The translations under genes and the position numbers were made by a program. Positions 18,054 through 25,565 of a DNA stretch of 64,000 bases are shown in pieces. The notes beneath the pieces are model-generated. The model searched no databases. It was given only the letters and a program-made list of their open reading frames with translations, and had not been told where the DNA came from. The number at the start of each line of letters is the position of its first letter. Position 1 is the stretch's first letter. The stretch comes from Sphingomonas sp. Leaf32 (GTDB lineage Bacteria > Pseudomonadota > Alphaproteobacteria > Sphingomonadales > Sphingomonadaceae): the NCBI RefSeq assembly GCF_001421765.1, contig NZ_LMLA01000001.1, positions 248,001-312,000 on the forward strand. Reading direction: 5' to 3'.

Positions 18054-19346
18054 TTACCCGCCCAGTACGTGCATCCACATCGGCTTGCCCAGCACGCTGG
18101 CCGAGCTTTCCAGCTTCTCCAGCGCCTGCGCGACGCAGCGTTCCGGGCCTTCATGGGTGACGATCGCCACCAGCACGCTGCCGTCGGGATTGGCGCCACG
18201 CTGCATCAGGCTTTCGATCGACACGCCGGCATCGCGCATCGCGGCGGCGATTTCGGCCAGCACGCCGACCTTGTCCGCCACCTGCAACCGGACATAGGCG
18301 CGCCCGCGCCGCTCGCTTGCCCGTTCCGGCGTGGCGGCGGTCAGCAGCGCGGCGGGCATCGCATAGGGCGGACCGAATTCGCCGCGCGCGATGTCGATCA
18401 GGTCGGCGACCACCGCGCTGGCGGTCGGACCGTCGCCCGCGCCACGCCCCTGGAAGAACAGCCGCCCGACAAAATTGCCCTCGGCCACCACCGCGTTCAG
18501 TGAGCCGGTGACATGCGCCAGCGGATGGTCGAGCGGCACCAGATGCGGATGCACCCGCTGGAACAGCCCGTGCGGCCCCGCCTCGCCCACGCCGACCAGC
18601 CGGATGCGATAGCCGAGCGCCGCCGCCTCGGCGATGTCGGCGGCCAGCACGTGGCGGATGCCGGTCACCGCCACCGCATCGAACGCGGGCTTCGTACCGA
18701 AGGCGATGCTGGCGAGGATCGACAGCTTGTGCGCGGCATCGACGCCATCGATGTCGAAGCTCGGGTCCGCTTCGGCAAAGCCCAGCGCCTGCGCCTCGGC
18801 CAGCACCTCGGCGAAGTCGCGGCCTTCGGCCTCCATCTTCGACAGGATGAAGTTGCAGGTGCCGTTGAGGATGCCGAACACCTGCGAGATTTCGTTGGCG
18901 GCCGCCCCTTCGCGCAGGCCCTTGATGACCGGCACGCCGCCGGCCACCGCCGCTTCGAACTTCAGCGCCACGCCCTTGCCCTCGGCGGCCTCGGCCAGTT
19001 CGAGGCCGTGGTGCGCGATCATCGCCTTGTTGGCGGTGACGAAGCTCTTGCCCGCCGCCAGCGTCCCTCGCGCCAGCGTCAGCGCCGGACCGTCCGACCC
19101 GCCGATCAGCTCGACCACGACATCGGCGTCGCCGGCATGGACCAGCGCGGCGGTGTCATCGACCCAGGGGTAGCGCGACAGGTCGACGCCCCGGTCGCGC
19201 GTGCGGTCACGGGCCGATACCGCCACGACCTCGATCGGGCGCCCCGCGCGCCTGGCGATCAGGTCGCCATTGGTTTCGATCAGCCGAATGACCCCCGCGC
19301 CAACGGTTCCAAGGCCGGCAATGGCGACGCGGAGCGGTTCGGTCAT
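18054..19346 (-). CDS. hom: Homoserine dehydrogenase
   Basis: 430 residues from the ATG at 19346, preceded by AGAGGAAGA. It reduces aspartate semialdehyde to homoserine, committing carbon to Thr, Met and Ile. Domains in order: Rossmann NAD(P) site (GLGTVGAGV, residues about 10-18), the catalytic/dimerisation domain with the signature around FEAAVAGGVPVIKGL and GILNGTCNFIL, and a C-terminal ACT domain (about 350-430, VRLQVADKVGVLAEI) for feedback by threonine. This is the monofunctional form, not fused to aspartokinase. A strong hairpin lies 33 bases upstream (19379-19401). Confidence 0.96.
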   Translation of the reverse strand: MTEPLRVAIAGLGTVGAGVIRLIETNGDLIARRAGRPIEVVAVSARDRTRDRGVDLSRYPWVDDTAALVHAGDADVVVELIGGSDGPALTLARGTLAAGKSFVTANKAMIAHHGLELAEAAEGKGVALKFEAAVAGGVPVIKGLREGAAANEISQVFGILNGTCNFILSKMEAEGRDFAEVLAEAQALGFAEADPSFDIDGVDAAHKLSILASIAFGTKPAFDAVAVTGIRHVLAADIAEAAALGYRIRLVGVGEAGPHGLFQRVHPHLVPLDHPLAHVTGSLNAVVAEGNFVGRLFFQGRGAGDGPTASAVVADLIDIARGEFGPPYAMPAALLTAATPERASERRGRAYVRLQVADKVGVLAEIAAAMRDAGVSIESLMQRGANPDGSVLVAIVTHEGPERCVAQALEKLESSASVLGKPMWMHVLGG

Positions 19347-19378
19347 ATCTTCCTCTGGTTTCACACGTAACAAAATTG

Positions 19379-19401
19379 CGGCCGGGGCAGTGCCCCGGCC
19401 G
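19379..19401 (-). terminator. Strong GC hairpin upstream of hom
   Basis: A perfect 10-bp stem CGGCCGGGGC / GCCCCGGCCG with a 3-base loop, followed on the minus strand by CAATTTTG. It lies between the 2OG-oxygenase gene and hom, both on the minus strand, so it may end the upstream transcript. Its position only 33 bases before the hom ATG also allows a leader-hairpin role. The T-run is broken. Confidence 0.55.
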
Positions 19402-19442
19402 ATTTCATGTCTCTAATGGTTAGGATGCGAGAGGGGAAGGCT

Positions 19443-19547
19443 CCTGAGTAGCCGTTGAGCCTGTCGAAACGGCGTATCGAAGGACCATGCCGGGCGGTCC
19501 TTCGATACGCGCCTTCGACTTCGCTCAGTCGCACTCAGGACGAACGG
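19443..19547. repeat. Intergenic inverted repeat, family B (copy B1)
   Basis: The left part contains CGGCGTATCGAAGGACC and the right part GGTCCTTCGATACGCG, flanked by TGAGCCTGTCGAA and TTCGACTTCGCTCA. It then ends CTCAGGACGAACGG, complementary to the outer end of copy B2. The same layout recurs at 35251-35360. It sits in the gap between hom and the 2OG-oxygenase. Confidence 0.8.
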
Positions 19548-19556
19548 CCTTCCCGA

Positions 19557-20510
19557 TCACGCTTTGATAAGGCCGATCTCGACCAGCCGCTGATACAGAT
19601 AGTCGTGCGCGGTGATCGGCGTTTCGTAGCGGTTCGGCCGCTCCTCGCTCACGCAACCCGGCAGCGTCTCGATCAGGAAATCGGGTGCTGGATGCAGGAA
19701 GAACGGCATCGAATAGCGCGAATGGCCGCGGCGTTCGGGCGCCGGATTGACGACGCGGTGGGTGGTCGACGGCAGGACGTGGTTGGTCAGCCGTTGCAGC
19801 ATGTCGCCGACATTGACGACCATCGCCCCGGGCGGCGGTGCGACCGGCAGCCAGCGACCGTCGCGGTCGAGCAGTTCGAGACCCGCTTCCTCCGCCCCCA
19901 GCAACAAGGTGATGAGGTTGATGTCCTCATGCGCGCCCGCGCGGACTTCGGGGGCGTCGGCCGGCACCGGCGGATAATGGAGCAGGCGCAGGACCGAATT
20001 GCCGTCCTTTACCGCGCGGTCGAACCAGTTCGGTTGCAGCCCCAGATAGCGCGCGATCGCCGACAGCAACCGGTCGCCCGCCGCATCCAGCGCAGCGAAC
20101 AGGTCGAGGAACGCCTGCCGGAATCCCTCGGGCCGGTCGGGCCAGACATTGGCGGGCATGACGTCGCCATAGCGGTGCCCGCCGGCAAGCTCGCGGCCGA
20201 CATGCCAGAATTCCTTCAGGTCGACATGGGTCGCGCCCTTGGCGATCTCGGTCTTGAACGGGGTATAGCCGCGCGCGCCACCGCCGCCCTCGACGAAATA
20301 GCGGCGCTTTTCCTCTTCCGGCAGGTCGAAGAACGCCTTGGTCATCGCCCAGGCGCGCTCGATCACCTGGCTGTCGACACCGTGGTCGGACACCATCGCG
20401 AAGCCGAAGCGTTGGAACGAGCCGCCGAAGTCACGGGCGAAGCCGTCGGGGTCCTGCTCGGCCTGCGCCATCGAAATCAGCGGAACCTGCGAAAGCGGCG
20501 TGTCGGCCAT
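19557..20510 (-). CDS. 2-oxoglutarate/Fe(II)-dependent oxygenase (isopenicillin N synthase-like)
   Basis: 317 residues. The jelly-roll oxygenase signature is complete: iron ligands His194 and Asp196 in AGAHEDINL and His251 in STTHRVVNP, plus the RxS 2OG/substrate pair at Arg265 and Ser267 (SRYSMPF). The N-terminal DIOX_N region (VPLISMAQA, FGFAMVSDHGVD) is present. Such enzymes hydroxylate or desaturate small molecules or form ethylene; the substrate is not predictable here. The ATG at 20510 is preferred because it gives the common MADT-type start; 20522 is an in-frame alternative with AGG directly beside it. Confidence 0.88.
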   Translation of the reverse strand: MADTPLSQVPLISMAQAEQDPDGFARDFGGSFQRFGFAMVSDHGVDSQVIERAWAMTKAFFDLPEEEKRRYFVEGGGGARGYTPFKTEIAKGATHVDLKEFWHVGRELAGGHRYGDVMPANVWPDRPEGFRQAFLDLFAALDAAGDRLLSAIARYLGLQPNWFDRAVKDGNSVLRLLHYPPVPADAPEVRAGAHEDINLITLLLGAEEAGLELLDRDGRWLPVAPPPGAMVVNVGDMLQRLTNHVLPSTTHRVVNPAPERRGHSRYSMPFFLHPAPDFLIETLPGCVSEERPNRYETPITAHDYLYQRLVEIGLIKA

Positions 20511-20629
20511 GAGTCTCAACATCCTGAAAGATACGGGTACAAGCGATGAAGATAGACATGCGCCGGGCGGACGAACAGGGCCATCCTTTGCGTGACCCGG
20601 CGGACGACATGGGCCATGGAGGCACCGTT

Positions 20630-21883
20630 ATGTCGCAGACCATCGAAACCGCCGCCGAAACGTCCACGTCCGCCCCGTCGGCCGACCGGTCCCCGCTGCC
20701 GTTCGGGGAATTCGTCACGCTGATCGCGGCGCTGATGGCGCTGACCGCGCTGGGCATCGATTCGATGCTGCCCGCCCTTCCCGCGATCGGCGCCGCGCTG
20801 GATGTCGCCGAACCCAATACGCGCCAGTTCGTCATCACGTCGTTCCTGATCGGCTTTTCGGTGGCGCAGCTGGCCTATGGTCCGCTCGCCGACCGGTATG
20901 GCCGGCGGCCGGTGCTGATCTTCGGTCTGGTCGCCAGCGCGATCACCAACCTGATCGCCGCCATTTCGGGCAGCTTCGTGCTGCTGCTGATCGCCCGGCT
21001 GGCGTCCGGCGCGGCGGTGGCCGGGGCGCGGGTGGTGACGGTGGCGCTGGTGCGCGACTGTTATTCGGGCCGGGCGATGGCACGGGTGATGAGCCTCGCC
21101 TTCATCTTCTTCATGGCCGCCCCGGTGCTGGCCCCGTCGTTCGGCGAACTGGTGCTGGCGTTCGCGTCGTGGCGCTGGATCTTCGGCGGGATCGCGATCG
21201 TTACCGTGCTGATCCTCGCCTGGTTCGTGCTGCGGATGCCGGAGACGCTGCCGGTGTCGGAGCGCCAGCCGCTGCAGCCCAGCCGCATCCTCGCCGGGTA
21301 CAAGGTGGTGCTGCGCGATCGCTATGCGGTCGGCTACACCATCGCCGCCGCGTTGCTGTCGGGCGGGCTGTTCGGGTTCGTCGGATCGATCCAGCAGATC
21401 ATGGAGGTGACGTTCGAACGCCCGAAGCTGCTGACAGTCGCCTTCGCCTGCGTCGCGGGCACGATGGCGGCGGGGTCGTTCTTCAACTCGCGGATCGTGA
21501 TGCGCTTCGGCACCCGGCTGATCTCCCACGCCGCGCTGCTGGGGCTGGTCGCGGTCGCCGCCGTCCATCTGACCGTCACGCTGGCGGGCGTCGAATCGCT
21601 GGCCAGCTTCATCGTGCTGCAGGCGCTGATGATGGCCTGTTTCGGCCTCGCCACCTCCAACTTCTCCGCGATGGCGATGGAGAATATGGGATCGATCGCC
21701 GGCACCGCATCGTCGTTGCAGGGGTTCGTGTCGATGCTGGGCGGCGCGGTGCTGGGCGCGATCATCGGCCAGTCGTTCGACGGGACGACGGTGCCGCTGT
21801 ATGGCGGGTTCCTCGGCCTCGGGCTGATCGCTCTGCTCGTCGTGTTTCGTACTGAACATGGCCGCCTGTTCCGTCGGGGATAG
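20630..21883 (+). CDS. Multidrug MFS exporter, Bcr/CflA family
   Basis: 417 residues from the ATG at 20630 (GGAGG at 20618-20622), although the frame is open to 20546. Twelve predicted helices are consistent with the DHA1 Bcr/CflA family. The motif A-like loop is GPLADRYGRRPVLIFG between TM2 and TM3, and TM1 has DSMLPALPAIGAAL, a Bcr/CflA hallmark. It probably exports small drugs such as bicyclomycin or sulfonamides by proton antiport, but the substrate is not readable. Its start is divergent from the oxygenase gene, 119 bases away. Confidence 0.92.
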   Translation: MSQTIETAAETSTSAPSADRSPLPFGEFVTLIAALMALTALGIDSMLPALPAIGAALDVAEPNTRQFVITSFLIGFSVAQLAYGPLADRYGRRPVLIFGLVASAITNLIAAISGSFVLLLIARLASGAAVAGARVVTVALVRDCYSGRAMARVMSLAFIFFMAAPVLAPSFGELVLAFASWRWIFGGIAIVTVLILAWFVLRMPETLPVSERQPLQPSRILAGYKVVLRDRYAVGYTIAAALLSGGLFGFVGSIQQIMEVTFERPKLLTVAFACVAGTMAAGSFFNSRIVMRFGTRLISHAALLGLVAVAAVHLTVTLAGVESLASFIVLQALMMACFGLATSNFSAMAMENMGSIAGTASSLQGFVSMLGGAVLGAIIGQSFDGTTVPLYGGFLGLGLIALLVVFRTEHGRLFRRG

Positions 21884-21884
21884 G

Positions 21885-21908
21885 AACCCGCGCGACCGCA
21901 CGCGGGTT
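21885..21908 (+). terminator. Hairpin after the MFS exporter
   Basis: An 8-bp stem AACCCGCG (21885-21892) / CGCGGGTT (21901-21908) with an 8-base loop starts one base after the MFS stop and is followed by TCCC rather than a T-run. A weak terminator or a 3'-end stabiliser. Confidence 0.45.
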
Positions 21909-21938
21909 TCCCTTGCCTGACTGGATAGGAGACGTGCG

Positions 21939-22280
21939 ATGGGCGGGCATCAGGTGAACGGACAAGGCACCGGCGACGACGGCTATGACGAGGACGGCTA
22001 TGACGAAAGCCAACGCGCTGAAATCCTGGAAGCGACGCGCGACGGACCGAGCGACGGCACGATCCTGACCGACCTCGAACCCGATCTCGGCGCGTCCGAT
22101 GACGCGGATGAGGACGAACTCGACATGGTCGACGACGAACTCGCCGAGGAGGATGACGACATGACCGTCACCGGACAGGGCGACCAGGATGAGGACGAGC
22201 TTCAGGAAGATTTCGACGAGGACAATCTCGCCGAGGACGGTGACCTGAACGATGCCGATGGACAAGCGGTCAAGCCGTGA
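21939..22280 (+). CDS. Highly acidic Asp/Glu-rich protein of unknown function
   Basis: 113 residues, with more than a third Asp or Glu and very few basic residues. It opens MGGHQVNGQGTGDDGYDED and continues with runs such as DDADEDELDMVDDELAEEDD. It has no cysteine, no membrane segment and probably no stable fold alone. GGATAGGAGA upstream supports the ATG at 21939. It overlaps the next gene (GTGA at 22277-22280), which is a lipoprotein. I recognise no family; a calcium- or cation-binding, nucleic-acid-mimic or chaperone-client role would each fit the composition, and none is shown. Confidence 0.7.
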   Translation: MGGHQVNGQGTGDDGYDEDGYDESQRAEILEATRDGPSDGTILTDLEPDLGASDDADEDELDMVDDELAEEDDDMTVTGQGDQDEDELQEDFDEDNLAEDGDLNDADGQAVKP

Positions 22281-22906
22281 GGATCGCGGGCGGAGCCGCG
22301 CTGGTGCTGTTGCTGGCCGGATGCGGCGGTAGCGAACCGGGGGCAAATGAAGCGGTAGCGAATGCCGCCGCCCCGGCCGAACCAGTTCCCGCCGCCGGAG
22401 CGCCGACGCCGGTGACGCCCGCGACCACCATTCCCGCCGGTGAGGGCATTCCCGGCGTAAGCGCACCGCCACCCTCCCCCGCGCCCTCGCCCGGCGATGC
22501 GACCGCCGAACCGGGTGCGGAGGCGGCGGCACAGGTGCTGCGCGACTATTTCGCGGCGATCGGCGACCGGCGGTTCGGCGATGCGTGGCGTCTCTGGGGC
22601 GGCGGCGGGCAGGCGTCGGGCATGACGCAGGCGGCCTTCGCCCAGTCCTTCGCCAAATATGCCGATTATCGCGCGGCCATCGGCGCACCGGGGCGGATCG
22701 ATGCCGGCGCGGGGCAGCGTTATATCCAGATTCCCGTACGGGTTACGGGGAAGCTGCGCGACGGTACGCCGGTATCGCTGGCCGGTCCGGTCACGCTGCA
22801 CCGCACCGGCGATATCGATGGCGCGACCGCCGAGCAGCGGGCGTGGCGCATCTCGGACAGTGGCCTGAAGCCCCGTCCGGTATCGGAGCCGATCGTCCCG
22901 CAATGA
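22277..22906 (+). CDS. Predicted outer-membrane lipoprotein
   Basis: 209 residues, starting with GTG at 22277 overlapping the preceding stop. A lipobox LLAGC lies at residues 13-17 (ALVLLLAGCGG), so the mature protein is probably lipid-anchored at the Cys. Residues about 25-85 are a Pro/Ala/Gly linker. The globular part (about 86-200) contains LRDYFAAIGDRRFGDAWRLW, an NTF2-like start, and a beta-rich end. Function unknown. The stop overlaps the thioesterase start (ATGA), so the three genes are translated from one message. Confidence 0.82.
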   Translation: MRIAGGAALVLLLAGCGGSEPGANEAVANAAAPAEPVPAAGAPTPVTPATTIPAGEGIPGVSAPPPSPAPSPGDATAEPGAEAAAQVLRDYFAAIGDRRFGDAWRLWGGGGQASGMTQAAFAQSFAKYADYRAAIGAPGRIDAGAGQRYIQIPVRVTGKLRDGTPVSLAGPVTLHRTGDIDGATAEQRAWRISDSGLKPRPVSEPIVPQ

Positions 22907-23301
22907 CCGCCCCCCGCTTCACCCGGTCGATCACCGCCAGCACCGACGACATCGACGAACTGGGCCATGTGAACAACGCCGTCTGGGTCCGCTGGATACA
23001 GGAAGTCGCCGTTGCGCATTGGAGCGCGGTGGCGACCCCCGAACAGCAGGCAGCCTATGTCTGGGTCATCACCCGCCACGAGATCGACTATCGCGGCAAT
23101 GTCGCCGCCGGGGAGACGGTCGTCGCCGAAACCTGGGTCGGGGAAGCGCCGCGCGGCGCGCGGTTCGACCGGCTGATGCGCTTTACCGGCGCGGACGGTC
23201 GGGTGAAGGTCGATGCCCGGACGACCTGGGCAGTCCTCGACCGGCAGACCGGGCGGTTGGTCCGCGTGCCGACGGACGTTGCGGAGCGGTTTCTGGGCTG
23301 A
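22903..23301 (+). CDS. Acyl-CoA thioesterase, 4HBT hotdog family
   Basis: 132 residues. The start at 22903 overlaps the lipoprotein stop. The hotdog motif is DIDELGHVNNAVWVRWIQE near residues 16-34, where the Asp-x-x-GHVNN pattern is typical of 4-hydroxybenzoyl-CoA thioesterase and YbgC-like enzymes. It hydrolyses an acyl-CoA; the chain is unknown. The longer open frame upstream lies inside the lipoprotein gene and is not coding. Co-expression with an acidic protein and a lipoprotein is unusual. Confidence 0.9.
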   Translation: MTAPRFTRSITASTDDIDELGHVNNAVWVRWIQEVAVAHWSAVATPEQQAAYVWVITRHEIDYRGNVAAGETVVAETWVGEAPRGARFDRLMRFTGADGRVKVDARTTWAVLDRQTGRLVRVPTDVAERFLG

Positions 23302-23305
23302 CCGT

Positions 23306-23401
23306 CGTCACTCCCGCGCAGGCGGGGGTCCATACACGCTGGCGTCGCGACCCTTTCATCAACGTCGGCGCATATGGATTCCCGCCTTCGCGGGAATGAC
23401 G
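23306..23401. repeat. Intergenic inverted repeat, family C (copy C1)
   Basis: Arms CGTCACTCCCGCGCAGGCGG ... and ... CCGCCTTCGCGGGAATGACG, each with an internal hairpin, separated by about 40 unrelated bases. It lies between convergent genes (the thioesterase and the SIMPL protein), close to both stops. Related copies are at 37756-37852 and 31185-31275. Confidence 0.8.
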
Positions 23402-23436
23402 AAGGTGGCTCCCCGGAAGTGAGGAGCCACCTCACA

Positions 23437-24159
23437 TCACCGCAGCAGGAAGCGCACCGACACGGTCGCGGTCAGGTCCTGTTCGCCCGCCGCCAGCGGC
23501 GTCGAATCCGCCATCTTTGCCGTGCGCAACGACGCCATCATCGGCATCGCGATCGGCGGCTGCTCCCCGCCATTCTCGACGATCGACACGATCCGGTCGA
23601 CGCGCATCCCGGCGGCCTTGGCATAGAGTTCGGCCCGTGCCCGCGCCCGGCGGATCGCGTCGGTCCGCGCTTCGTCCAGCGCGGCATCGGCGGCGTCGAC
23701 CGAGAGGGTGGGACCGTCGATCTGGTTCGCGCCCTGCGCGACCAGCGCGTCGAGGATCGCCCCGCTCTTGGCCACGTCGCGGAAGCGGACCGACACGCTG
23801 TTGCTCGCCTGATACCCGGTGATCGCCGGCGGCTGATTCTCGGCATAGCGATATTGCGGCTGGAGCTGGATCTGAGCCGTCTGAAGGTCGCGGTCGGCGA
23901 CACCGGCCTTGCGCAGCGCCGCCACGACGCGGGTCATTCGCTGCGCATTGTCGGACAGCGCGGCGGCGGCGGTCGGCGACTGGCTGACGACCCCTGCCCG
24001 AATCGTCGCGATGTCAGGCACGCGCGTCGCCTTGCCTTCGGCCACGACGTCCAGCAGCGTCGCATCGGTCAGGATCGGCGCGGTGACGGGCGCGACCTGT
24101 TGTGCGGCGGCAGGCAGCGCGCCGGTAACGGCGGCCAGGATCAGGGCGGAACGGAGCAT
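23437..24159 (-). CDS. Periplasmic SIMPL-domain (DUF541) protein
   Basis: 240 residues from the ATG at 24159 (AAGGAT upstream), with a signal peptide MLRSALILAAVTGALPAAAQ. The SIMPL/DUF541 domain covers the rest, with typical pieces VVAEGKATRVPDIATI, LQPQYRY and the ARARAELYAKAAGM helix. The family includes E. coli YggE, which lowers oxidative stress by an unclear mechanism. It is divergent from the RND efflux operon, sharing a 184-base control region. Confidence 0.9.
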   Translation of the reverse strand: MLRSALILAAVTGALPAAAQQVAPVTAPILTDATLLDVVAEGKATRVPDIATIRAGVVSQSPTAAAALSDNAQRMTRVVAALRKAGVADRDLQTAQIQLQPQYRYAENQPPAITGYQASNSVSVRFRDVAKSGAILDALVAQGANQIDGPTLSVDAADAALDEARTDAIRRARARAELYAKAAGMRVDRIVSIVENGGEQPPIAMPMMASLRTAKMADSTPLAAGEQDLTATVSVRFLLR

Positions 24160-24283
24160 CGGCACATCCTTTTGAAACAACGTCGCAATGACCGGGTGGT
24201 CGTTACGGCTCCGCGTCAAAACGCAGGCTGAACGCAAACGATGCAAGGCTTGTCGTTCTTATCGAAAAACGCGATGTGTATGC

Positions 24284-24315
24284 TTGAGAAAGGTGCTGTA
24301 TTGAGATAATACAGC
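24284..24315 (+). promoter_or_regulatory. Promoter with overlapping operator for the RND efflux operon
   Basis: TTGAGA (24284-24289) and TAATAC (24307-24312) are separated by exactly 17 bases, a near-consensus sigma-70 type promoter pointing at the adaptor gene 28 bases further on. A perfect 8-bp inverted repeat GCTGTATT (24295-24302) / AATACAGC (24308-24315) with a 5-base spacer covers the -10 element. Such overlap is the classic placement for a repressor operator (TetR- or MarR-type in many efflux systems). No regulator gene is adjacent. Confidence 0.65.
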
Positions 24316-24343
24316 GCGGCCGGGGCTGGGGGCCTCCAATGGG

Positions 24344-25561
24344 ATGGGGTGGATGAATTACGAATCGACGTCGATCGCGGGGGACCGCCCGATGCTGACC
24401 GGACCGGAGGGCCAGCCGCGGTCGCGCCGCCGCGCCGTGGTGATCGGGATCGTCGTCATCCTGTTGGTCGTGGTCGGCGCCTTCTGGGCATTTGGCCGCA
24501 AGAGCGGCACCGCTCCGGCCGCAAAGGGACCGCCCGCCGCCGCATCGGCCGGCGCGCTGCCCAAGGTGACGGTGGTCACGCCGGGCCGCGACACGGTGAC
24601 GCGCACGGTGACCGGTACCGGATCGCTGGCCGCGCGGCGCGAAATGCCGGTCGGCGTCGTCGGCGAAGGCGGCCTGGTCACCCGGGTCCTCGTCGAACCG
24701 GGTAGCTGGGTGGGTGCCGGACAGGTCCTCGCCACCGTCGACCGTTCGGTCCAGGCGCAGACCGCCGAGTCGCTGGCGGCACAGGTCCGCGTGGCGCGCG
24801 CCGATGCCCAGATCGCGCAGACCGAACTCGACCGGTCGAAGCAGCTGGTCGAGCGCGGTTTCGTCTCGAAGGCCGACATCGACCGCAAGACCGCGACCCG
24901 CGACGCCGCCAATGCCCGCGTCGGCGTGGCGCAGGCGCAGCTGGCCGAAACGCAGGCGCGCAACCGCCGGCTCGACATCCGCGCGCCGGCCGCCGGACTC
25001 GTCCTGACCCGCGCGGTCGAACCGGGACAGGTGATCGGCGGGGGCAGCGGCGTGCTGTTCCGCATCGCGATGGGCGGGCAGATGGAAATGCGCGCGCAGC
25101 TCTCGGAAGCCGATCTGGCATCGGTCCGGGCGGGCGTGCCGGCAGAGGTGGTGCCGGTCGGCGACACCCGCGTGTTCAAGGGCGAGGTGTGGCAGGTGTC
25201 GCCGGTGATCGACCCGCAGACACGACAGGGCATCGCCCGCATTGCGCTGCGCTACGATCCTGCGCTGCGCCCTGGTGGCTTTGCCAGCGCCCGCATCGGC
25301 GCGGGCGCGTCGACCGCGCCGCTGCTGCCGGAATCGGCGGTGTTGAGCGACGACAAGGGCAGCTATGTCTATATCCTCGACGCGCAGGACAAGGCCGTGC
25401 GCCGCGACGTCCGCGTGGCCGAGGTATCGGACGAAGGGGCGCTGATCGCCTCGGGCCTGATGGGCGACGAACGCGTGGTGGCCAGCGCCGGTGCGTTCCT
25501 CAATCCGGGGCAGCAGGTGGTGCCGGTCCGCGCCGCCGCCGCGCCGACACGCAAGGAATAG
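24344..25561 (+). CDS. RND efflux periplasmic adaptor (membrane fusion protein)
   Basis: 405 residues. A single N-terminal helix (AVVIGIVVILLVVVGAFW, about residues 31-48) anchors it. The lipoyl/hairpin/beta-barrel order follows: EPGSWVGAGQVLATVD lipoyl half, the coiled hairpin (AESLAAQVRVARADAQIAQT region), then the RLDIRAPAAGLVLTRAVEPG second lipoyl half and a barrel with WQVSPVIDPQTRQGIARI. It links the inner-membrane pump to an outer-membrane channel. Starts at 24344 and 24353 are both possible. The pump gene begins four bases after its stop. Confidence 0.94.
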   Translation: MGWMNYESTSIAGDRPMLTGPEGQPRSRRRAVVIGIVVILLVVVGAFWAFGRKSGTAPAAKGPPAAASAGALPKVTVVTPGRDTVTRTVTGTGSLAARREMPVGVVGEGGLVTRVLVEPGSWVGAGQVLATVDRSVQAQTAESLAAQVRVARADAQIAQTELDRSKQLVERGFVSKADIDRKTATRDAANARVGVAQAQLAETQARNRRLDIRAPAAGLVLTRAVEPGQVIGGGSGVLFRIAMGGQMEMRAQLSEADLASVRAGVPAEVVPVGDTRVFKGEVWQVSPVIDPQTRQGIARIALRYDPALRPGGFASARIGAGASTAPLLPESAVLSDDKGSYVYILDAQDKAVRRDVRVAEVSDEGALIASGLMGDERVVASAGAFLNPGQQVVPVRAAAAPTRKE

Positions 25562-25565
25562 CGCC

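Noticed and set aside
18513-19370. A 285-codon plus-strand frame opposite hom
   Set aside because: Shadow of hom; no Shine-Dalgarno and no similarity to any family.
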